The notes under the pieces: model-generated | What the model was told of the DNA's origin: nothing | The model's database searches: none | Seen by the model: only the letters and a program-made list of their open reading frames with translations | Translations under genes and position numbers: made by a program | Assembly (NCBI RefSeq): GCF_017656475.1 | Contig: NZ_JACDNT010000003.1 | Location: 1-64,000 of the forward strand | Reading direction: 5' to 3' | Source: Archaeoglobus sp. | GTDB taxonomy: Archaea; Halobacteriota; Archaeoglobi; Archaeoglobales; Archaeoglobaceae | Length of the DNA stretch: 64,000 bases | Part shown: one piece after another, positions 58,555 to 64,000 of the stretch | Position numbering within the stretch: the stretch's first letter is position 1 | Layout of the letters: every line of letters starts with the position of its first letter

Positions 58555-59373
58555 TTACCCCCAGCCTCCCCTCTTGCTGAGTAGGTAGAGGAAAAGCAGT
58601 CCAGATGCTGCGATGATAAGGACTGCTGATGTTTTATCCACTTTTATCTCAGGCTCTGCCTTGAATTCGAGTGTGCAGTCTGATTTGCACCGATAAACGC
58701 TGTAATCCTCACCGCTGAACTGCTTAACTCCCAGATAGCTCGTGTTGTTTTGCTTAATGACTGGAAGAGTTGTCAAAATAAAAATGCTCTGGTTTTCAAT
58801 GGTGGCTAATGAGAAAAATGGTTTTGCCAGCTTGTAAGTGATTGATATTTCACCCGTGCTGTTTGCGGGGACGATTATTTTTTCCAGAATAAGTTTTCCG
58901 TCAACTTCGGGTACATCGAGAAAACTAAGCGATGAGTCCGTTATCTCCAGGCCAGAATGCTGGGGGAGTGGAATTGTGACGTCGCCTTCAAAGTTTGCTT
59001 GCCCTGAATTTGTTATGAGGACTATCTCCAGAACTTCGAGGTTGGGCTGGATGATTACATGCCTAATCACGCTCAAATTTTCCGTTTTGTTGGTGAACAG
59101 CAGGTTGAAGGTGATGGTTTTGTTACCATCAAGTTTCAGATCCTCTACAAACGTTTTGTTCAGTGCAAAAAGCTTCAGGGTGTAGTTTCCTGGTGGTAAG
59201 CTTAAAACTGAACCATTTTTCACCGTTTCAACTTTTGAAAAGTTCTCTCCAAGTATGTTCAGCTCCGCCGTGCCATTGTAACCCTTTGTAAAAATCTGGA
59301 CACTAAACTGGTTGGCTGAGGCTACCACAATTCCTGCTGTGATCAAAAGCAAAAAAAATGCAAGCTTCCTCAA
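58555..59373 (-). CDS. Membrane-anchored extracellular protein
   Basis: About 272 aa from a TTG start at 59373, preferred because GAGGGTGGT lies 8 nt before it and it overlaps the upstream TGA; the track start ATG 59400 lies deeper in that gene. It has a signal peptide ([20 protein letters not shown]), a beta-rich extracellular region with many N-glycosylation sequons (two NxT-rich segments: VKNGSVLSLPPGNYTLKLFALN and DVTIPLPQHSGLEI), a Cys pair (YRCKSDC), and a C-terminal helix (SAVLIIAASGLLFLYLLSKR). It is a probable pilus- or S-layer-associated protein. It is coupled to the glycosyltransferase. Confidence 0.72.
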   Translation of the reverse strand: MRKLAFFLLLITAGIVVASANQFSVQIFTKGYNGTAELNILGENFSKVETVKNGSVLSLPPGNYTLKLFALNKTFVEDLKLDGNKTITFNLLFTNKTENLSVIRHVIIQPNLEVLEIVLITNSGQANFEGDVTIPLPQHSGLEITDSSLSFLDVPEVDGKLILEKIIVPANSTGEISITYKLAKPFFSLATIENQSIFILTTLPVIKQNNTSYLGVKQFSGEDYSVYRCKSDCTLEFKAEPEIKVDKTSAVLIIAASGLLFLYLLSKRGGWG

Positions 59374-60332
59374 TCTACCACCCTCTGCATCGCTCCCCAC
59401 TCAACCTCCCTTTTTCTGACAAAGGAGAACAAAGCTTTTACCGCTGCGTACTGAAGCATGAGAGCGTGGATAAATAGGCCGAAAGTCACCTTTACCTTTG
59501 AAATCTTTCGGAAGTGAGCAAGGAGGAAGAAGGGCGACAAAAGCAGGAGAGGCAAGTAGAGCATGGGTACGAATGTGAGAGTGAGGGCCATGTACCATGA
59601 AAGCCTCACACCTAACGAGGCTTTTCTCATCTCCTTTCTATAGCGCCACAGCTGCAAACCCCCGTAGTACCACCTCTTCCTCTGATTGTAGAGGTCTTTC
59701 CAAGTGATTGGTGCCTGCTCGTAAATCCTGGAAGTTTTAACCAACACCGCTTTTCTTCCTTTCGCGTGCATTCTCGTCGCAAAGTCTGCATCCTCCGCAA
59801 CAGCCCACTCATTCAAACCCTCTTGCATCAAAAATTCCGCCCTTAAAACCCCAATGAGCCCGTTGAACTGTCTGAACTTGCTTTTTCCAAGAAGAAAGTT
59901 GATCAGATAGTATTCTGCCTCCACAGTCTCAGAGACGAGGTTAATCGGGTTGCTTATGTATCTCTTAGTGGAGGCGATGTAGCAATCCTCGCAGCTTTCC
60001 AAGGCTTTGACACATTCAACGATAAAGTTCATCTCAGGCCTCGAATCGACGTCGAAGATTGCGACATAGTCAGGTTTGAAGTCGGACAGGTATTTGAGAG
60101 CGTCGTTTATGGCTCCAGCCCTCTTTCCCCTCCTGTTTTCCCTGAAAACAACCTCGACCCCTAATCTTATGGCAGTTTCCGGTCTCCTGTCATTTTCACC
60201 GTTGGAGTCTATTACGTACACTAATTTAACGTCAAAATCATCGTAATCAAGGGATTTCAGGTGCTCAATGCTTCGCCTGATTATCTCCTCATCCTCGAAG
60301 GGAGAAACGGGAACCACTACGGCAAGCTTCAT
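59370..60332 (-). CDS. Family 2 glycosyltransferase, membrane-associated
   Basis: A 320-aa GT2 enzyme. The nucleotide-sugar region has [15 protein letters not shown] and [14 protein letters not shown]; the metal motif is [10 protein letters not shown] (DxD); the catalytic base region is [14 protein letters not shown] and the processive-type motif [10 protein letters not shown]. Two or three C-terminal hydrophobic helices anchor it. It may build a surface polysaccharide or glycan, perhaps on the neighbouring Ser/Thr/Asn-rich surface protein. It overlaps gatB by ATGA. Confidence 0.87.
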   Translation of the reverse strand: MKLAVVVPVSPFEDEEIIRRSIEHLKSLDYDDFDVKLVYVIDSNGENDRRPETAIRLGVEVVFRENRRGKRAGAINDALKYLSDFKPDYVAIFDVDSRPEMNFIVECVKALESCEDCYIASTKRYISNPINLVSETVEAEYYLINFLLGKSKFRQFNGLIGVLRAEFLMQEGLNEWAVAEDADFATRMHAKGRKAVLVKTSRIYEQAPITWKDLYNQRKRWYYGGLQLWRYRKEMRKASLGVRLSWYMALTLTFVPMLYLPLLLLSPFFLLAHFRKISKVKVTFGLFIHALMLQYAAVKALFSFVRKREVEWGAMQRVVD

Positions 60333-61744
60333 GAGAGCAATTCTTCTATCAGCTTGGCAGTGTCTGCAGGATCAGCTCTTCCGCGCGTCTTCTTCATAAC
60401 CTGCCCGACGAGGAAATTCAGAGCCTGCTTCTTGCCACTCAGGTAATCCTCCACCGCTTTTGGATTCTCCTCGATAGCCTCCTTGCAGAATCTGATAATC
60501 TCATCTTTGGGAATTGCAAAAAGGCCTTTCTTTTGAATTATCGCGTCGATTTCTCCGCCTTCGTCAAGCTTGGTCCTTATTACCTCTACAACACCTTTCT
60601 CCGTTATCCTTTCTTCGTCAAAATACTTCAGGAGCTTTGAAAACTCTTCAGGCTTGAAAATCTCCCAGCACTTTGCAAAGTTCCATCCTCTGTAGTTCAG
60701 TTCTCCTCTCAGAACATCAACAATCCAGCTCGCTGCAAGTTTTGGATCGACGTGCTTTGCAACCTCCTCGAAGTAGTCAGCCATCTTTACATCCAGAATA
60801 AGGACTTTTGCGAAGTTATCTCCAATGCCGTATTCTCGCTTTAACCTCTCCCTCTTCTCCTCAGGCATCTCAGGCAGAGTTCCCTCAACCTCTTTCACGA
60901 TTTCATCGGTTAAAATTGGTACCAGGTCTGGCTCAGGGAAGTAGCGGTAGTCCTGCTCCTCCTCTTTGCTCCTCAGCGAGACCGTTATGTTTCTGGCCTC
61001 ATCAAAGTGCCTTGTCTCTCTTACAACAGCCCTGCCTCTCTGCAGCAGGTTTTTCTGTCGCATTATCTCATAGCTCAGGGCTTTTTCAACACCTTTGAAG
61101 GATGAGATGTTCTTGACCTCAACTCTACCGCTCCCCTTGATGGAGATGTTGGCATCGACCCTCATCGCACCTTCCAAATCGCCGTCAAAGACATCAAGGT
61201 ACTCAAGAATCATTCTCAGCTTGTTCAGAAAGAGTCTCGCCTCTTTCGGGGAGTTCATTACGGGCTCGGTGACGATTTCGAGCAGAGGAGCTCCGCTTCT
61301 GTTGTAGTCAACAAGCGAGTACTTTGCTGTTGTTATGGAGCCTTTGTAACTCAGCTTCCCCGGATCTTCTTCCATGTGTATTCTCTTTAGCTGAATTCTT
61401 TTTTCCTGGCCGTCAAGCTCAATTGTAACATGCCCGCCAAGGGCGAGGGGGCGGTCGTACTGGCTGATCTGAAATCCCTTTGGAAGGTCGGGATAGAAGT
61501 AATTCTTCCTGTCAAAAACCGTGAAGGGTTTAATTTCGGCATTCAATGCCATGGCAACCTTAACTGCAGCCTTAACAGCCTCCTTGTTGACTACAGGCAT
61601 CGCCCCCGGCATTCCGAGGCATACGGGGCAGACGTGTGTGTTGGGAGGGCTGTGATGATAGTTGAGGGGGCATGAGCAGAAAAGTTTAGTTCTGAGCTTG
61701 TTAAGCTGAACGTGAACTTCAAGACCTATTACCACGTCATCCAT
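60329..61744 (-). CDS. gatB: Aspartyl/glutamyl-tRNA amidotransferase subunit B
   Basis: A 471-aa GatB that, with GatA and GatC, converts misacylated Asp-tRNA-Asn (or Glu-tRNA-Gln) to the amide form. [64 protein letters not shown] and [16 protein letters not shown] are diagnostic; the C-terminal YqeY-like tail ends [11 protein letters not shown]. The Cys quartet CSC...CPVC binds zinc. The track's start is 96 codons too long; ATG 61744 is right by homology. A TATA-like CCTTTTTAATAC lies about 25 nt upstream. Confidence 0.95.
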   Translation of the reverse strand: MDDVVIGLEVHVQLNKLRTKLFCSCPLNYHHSPPNTHVCPVCLGMPGAMPVVNKEAVKAAVKVAMALNAEIKPFTVFDRKNYFYPDLPKGFQISQYDRPLALGGHVTIELDGQEKRIQLKRIHMEEDPGKLSYKGSITTAKYSLVDYNRSGAPLLEIVTEPVMNSPKEARLFLNKLRMILEYLDVFDGDLEGAMRVDANISIKGSGRVEVKNISSFKGVEKALSYEIMRQKNLLQRGRAVVRETRHFDEARNITVSLRSKEEEQDYRYFPEPDLVPILTDEIVKEVEGTLPEMPEEKRERLKREYGIGDNFAKVLILDVKMADYFEEVAKHVDPKLAASWIVDVLRGELNYRGWNFAKCWEIFKPEEFSKLLKYFDEERITEKGVVEVIRTKLDEGGEIDAIIQKKGLFAIPKDEIIRFCKEAIEENPKAVEDYLSGKKQALNFLVGQVMKKTRGRADPADTAKLIEELLS

Positions 61745-61783
61745 AATGGCTGCACTAAAAGTCGTATTAAAAAGGTTGTGAAC
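61745..61783. promoter_or_regulatory. Shared divergent promoter region of gatB and alkA
   Basis: 39 nt lie between the two start codons. One AT-rich element (GTATTAAAAAGG / CCTTTTTAATAC) sits about 25 nt from gatB and about 16-20 nt from alkA, so the two genes' TATA sites must overlap or coincide. Confidence 0.4.
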
Positions 61784-62671
61784 ATGTGGAGGATTGAGCT
61801 GGAGCGCGAGGTGAACTGGGAGCTCAAGATGAAGTTTTTTCTGCTGCCAGAACTGCCAACTCCCGATGTTGTGGAGGGTAACGTTTGGAGAAGGGCGATT
61901 GTGCTGGAGAACGAAGCATTTGCCGTTCTTGCTTATCCTAAAGGGGAGAAAGCAATAGCTGTTGAAGGGAACTTCTCCACTAAGGAGTGGAAGACAATCA
62001 GGGAGAAGCTTGTCGAGTACTTTGGCCTTCAAAATCCAGAGGAGCTTTACAAATTCATGGAGGGCGATGAGAAGCTGAAAATGCTCAGGGAACGGTTTTA
62101 CGGATTTGGAAAGGCCGGTTTGATGTCGATGAGCGTTTTTGAAGGCATTGCCAAAGCTGTAATCCAGCAGCAGATTTCCTTTGTCGTTGCGGAGAAAATA
62201 GCTGCAAGAATTGTCCAGAAATTTGGCGAAACTGTTGAGTGGAACGGTTTGAAGTTCTACAGCTTCCCCACTCAGAGAGCCATACTTCAGGCTGGAGTGG
62301 AGAGGTTGAGGGAGTGCGGGCTGAGCAGGAGGAAAGCCGGGCTGATTCTGGAGATTGCTGGAGAGGAAAACCTTGAGGAGTTGAGGAAGGCAAGTGAGGA
62401 TGAGGCGTATGAGTATCTCACGTCGTTCAAAGGCATCGGAAGGTGGACAGCAGAGCTGGTTCTGTCGATGGTATTGGGGAAGAACGTTTTTCCTGCAGAT
62501 GATCTGGGGGTGAGGAGGGCAGTTTCTAAGCTGTACTTCAACGGCGAGCTTCAGAGTGCTGATAAAGTTAGAGAGGTGGCGAGAAAGAGGTTCGGGAAGT
62601 ATGCGAGAGACATACTGTTTTACCTCTTCCTCTACGACAGATTTTTTAGTAAAGAGTCAGAATTAATTTGA
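61784..62671 (+). CDS. alkA: AlkA-type 3-methyladenine DNA glycosylase
   Basis: A 295-aa DNA glycosylase removing alkylated bases. The helix-hairpin-helix and catalytic region is [37 protein letters not shown], with the catalytic Asp in [26 protein letters not shown] matches the second domain. The length equals that recalled for the structurally known A. fulgidus AlkA. The track start lies in gatB; ATG 61784 is correct by length. Its TGA overlaps the ATG of the HTH-CBS gene by one base. Confidence 0.94.
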   Translation: MWRIELEREVNWELKMKFFLLPELPTPDVVEGNVWRRAIVLENEAFAVLAYPKGEKAIAVEGNFSTKEWKTIREKLVEYFGLQNPEELYKFMEGDEKLKMLRERFYGFGKAGLMSMSVFEGIAKAVIQQQISFVVAEKIAARIVQKFGETVEWNGLKFYSFPTQRAILQAGVERLRECGLSRRKAGLILEIAGEENLEELRKASEDEAYEYLTSFKGIGRWTAELVLSMVLGKNVFPADDLGVRRAVSKLYFNGELQSADKVREVARKRFGKYARDILFYLFLYDRFFSKESELI

Positions 62672-63225
62672 TGTTCCCCGAAATAGAGGAAATCAGAAGG
62701 AAGAGAAAGAAGCTCGGAGTTAGCCAGAAAAAGCTTGCCGAGCTTGTAGGGGTAAGTCAGCCTTTAATAGCTAGAATTGAGGCTGGTAAGTTTGATCCAA
62801 AGCTCTCTCTTGTTAAAAAGATGATGAGGGTTCTTGAAGAGATTGAGGGTGGGAGAGTTGAGGCGAGGGTTGTGATGAATTCTCCCGTCATTTCCGTCTC
62901 CCCGAATGACTTATTGAAGAGGGTTGCGGAACTTATGATGGAAAAGGAGATATCCCAGATTCCGGTAATGGAAAACGATGAGCCTGTTGGCGGGATAACT
63001 GAGGCAGACATCGTAAAGGCAGTGCTGGAAAAAGGTTCGAGGGCAGAGAGCGTAAGGGTGCGGGAGATAATGAGTGAACCTTTCCCTGCAGTTGACCCCG
63101 AAGAAAGCGTTAATACCGTTTCTAAGCTCCTCATGGAGCACCCTGCTGTGCTGGTTGTTGATAAAGGGAAGGTTGTTGGGATAATCACGAAGCAGGATGT
63201 GATGAAGTTTTTGACTCAAAACTGA
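62671..63225 (+). CDS. HTH (XRE-type) regulator with two CBS domains
   Basis: A 184-aa protein. Residues ~5-60 are a helix-turn-helix (RKKLGVSQKKLAELVGVSQPLIARIEAGKFDPKLS). Residues ~70-184 are a CBS pair (MEKEISQIPVMENDEPVGGITEADIV and LLMEHPAVLVVDKGKVVGIITKQDVM). CBS pairs usually bind adenosyl ligands, so the protein may tie transcription to energy or SAM state. It shares an mRNA with alkA through a TGATG overlap, so a link to repair is possible but unproven. Confidence 0.87.
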   Translation: MFPEIEEIRRKRKKLGVSQKKLAELVGVSQPLIARIEAGKFDPKLSLVKKMMRVLEEIEGGRVEARVVMNSPVISVSPNDLLKRVAELMMEKEISQIPVMENDEPVGGITEADIVKAVLEKGSRAESVRVREIMSEPFPAVDPEESVNTVSKLLMEHPAVLVVDKGKVVGIITKQDVMKFLTQN

Positions 63226-63266
63226 GGTTTTTGGTAAAAGGCAAAAATCAAAAAATAAAAAATAGA

Positions 63267-64000
63267 TTAAACTTCTTTCGTCAGCTCCACACAGTACTTC
63301 TGCACGGCTTCCTCCTCAACAGGCTTTGTAAGCAGTGAGACGACTATGAACAGTATGAATCCAACTGGTATCGCCCAGACTTGGTGCGGTGTGATTAGAG
63401 CAGTCTTGTCTCCGAACAGCACGTCGTTGAGGAAGAAGAACGCATGGTGTCCAAGCCCTCCTTGTTCAACTGGTAGTTTTGCTCTCAACCATGCAAATAG
63501 GTGCAGCGGTGTCATGATGACTGCAGTCGTCCACATCGCAGCTCTTGTTGCTCTCTTCCACCATAGGCCAAGAATTAATCCCGGACCGAGAGCGGAGATA
63601 ATGACGACGAATGCCCACCCTGAGAGGTCAAGAACCAAGCCTGGCGGGTTGATGGCAATCACAAGTCCGACAAGCAGGAATATCACTGAAATGATTCTGG
63701 CGAGGGCGATTGGATTTTCCTTTGCATACCTGCTCTTAAGCATCATGTCTCCCCAGTCCCTCGTCACAATGGTGTTGACGACCATGACCCATCCTGCTGC
63801 TGTGGACATGGCTATAGCTAAACCACCAGCACAGAGAACGCCGAGAATCCACGGATTTTGCAGTGCTTCGACTGCTGCAACCATCGAGTAGTCTGTCCAG
63901 CCTCCAACTCCATACTGTGCCATGTAGCTCTTAAGTATCGCGACGGCGTTGGCCCCCTCTCCACCCATTGGGCCTGTCTCAATCATAAGCTTTGAAGCCG
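63267..64000 (-). CDS. Sodium:solute symporter family transporter (partial, N-terminus off window)
   Basis: The last ~244 residues of a polytopic transporter; the ORF track lists only the part from an internal Met (MIETGPMGGEGANAV). The frame continues to the window edge. The motif CAGGLAIAMSTAAGWVMVVNTIVTRD is the SSS-family core, and RARIISVIF-like, LGLWWKRATRAAMW and the ending VSLLTKPVEEEAVQKYCVELTKEV fit the acetate- or monocarboxylate-type subgroup. The substrate is uncertain. The stop is followed by an A/T-rich region with AAAATAAAAAATAG. Confidence 0.85.
   Translation of the reverse strand, partial: ASKLMIETGPMGGEGANAVAILKSYMAQYGVGGWTDYSMVAAVEALQNPWILGVLCAGGLAIAMSTAAGWVMVVNTIVTRDWGDMMLKSRYAKENPIALARIISVIFLLVGLVIAINPPGLVLDLSGWAFVVIISALGPGLILGLWWKRATRAAMWTTAVIMTPLHLFAWLRAKLPVEQGGLGHHAFFFLNDVLFGDKTALITPHQVWAIPVGFILFIVVSLLTKPVEEEAVQKYCVELTKEV

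Noticed and set aside
61745-62032. 96-residue N-terminal extension of GatB
   Set aside because: It has no GatB similarity, is low-complexity and antisense to alk[15 protein letters not shown] is the family start.
1-64000. CRISPR arrays, IS elements, rRNA genes, replication origin
   Set aside because: No regularly spaced repeats, transposase motifs, rRNA-like segments or origin-type repeat clusters with cdc6 were seen.

Overview
The window looks like a chromosomal segment of a hyperthermophilic, sulfate-reducing euryarchaeon of the genus Archaeoglobus, most probably A. fulgidus or a close strain. The evidence is archaeal information-processing genes (L10e, Nop5 and fibrillarin, RadB, NreA, Pth2, Cdc48, GatB), enzymes of the tetrahydromethanopterin C1 pathway (Ftr, RFAP synthase), archaeal TATA-type promoters often 24-30 nt upstream of the start codon (leaderless mRNAs), frequent ATGA overlaps, and an AlkA whose length (295 aa) equals what I recall for the A. 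fulgidus enzyme. No database search was run. All names rest on reading motifs and on recalled family knowledge.

Layout. 1-5.5 kb: 3' part of a branched-chain amino-acid-type binding lipoprotein, two metallo-beta-lactamase-fold proteins, the PCNA-binding repair protein NreA, a DUF1805 protein and TatC. 5.6-15.4 kb: two tandem AMP phosphorylase genes sharing perfectly identical DNA blocks, citrate synthase, L10e, cobyric acid synthase, a DsbA-like oxidoreductase, a bactofilin-like beta-helix protein, a DUF2095-like protein and a YchF-type GTPase. 15.5-25 kb: a small Cys-rich gene, tRNA-Cys, two gene-poor stretches and a 2408-aa secreted repeat/beta-helix protein. 25-29.2 kb: RFAP synthase, Nop5, fibrillarin, then the gamma, biotin-carrier and beta subunits of a sodium-pumping decarboxylase.

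29.3-34.3 kb holds the most interesting system. Two small winged-helix-like genes precede three paralogous secreted DUF1102-like proteins, a SipW-like signal peptidase with a long C-terminal extension, a further secreted protein of the same type, and a DUF5305-like membrane protein. I read this as a candidate TasA/camelysin/archaeal-bundling-pilus-type extracellular fibre operon with its own signal peptidase.

34.4-46 kb: acyl-CoA dehydrogenase and acyl-CoA synthetase behind a palindromic operator candidate, a PAS histidine kinase, ThiE, Ftr, a small beta-rich protein, Pth2, RadB, LarC, a Cdc48 with an insertion in its D1 lid, and an enolase-superfamily gene broken by a 2-nt expansion in a TA repeat. 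46-51.8 kb: a TPP enzyme, a zinc dehydrogenase and an MFS transporter (with the broken enolase gene, a possible small-acid catabolic locus), then a radical-SAM/SPASM protein with a MoaD-like partner. 51.8-64 kb: ribK-ribB, a DUF166 protein, a three-PAS histidine kinase, a YhhQ-type transporter, MarC, a core MetE-like protein with a small helical partner, a membrane-anchored surface protein with a GT2 glycosyltransferase and GatB, then divergent alkA with an HTH-CBS regulator, and the C-terminal part of a sodium:solute symporter.
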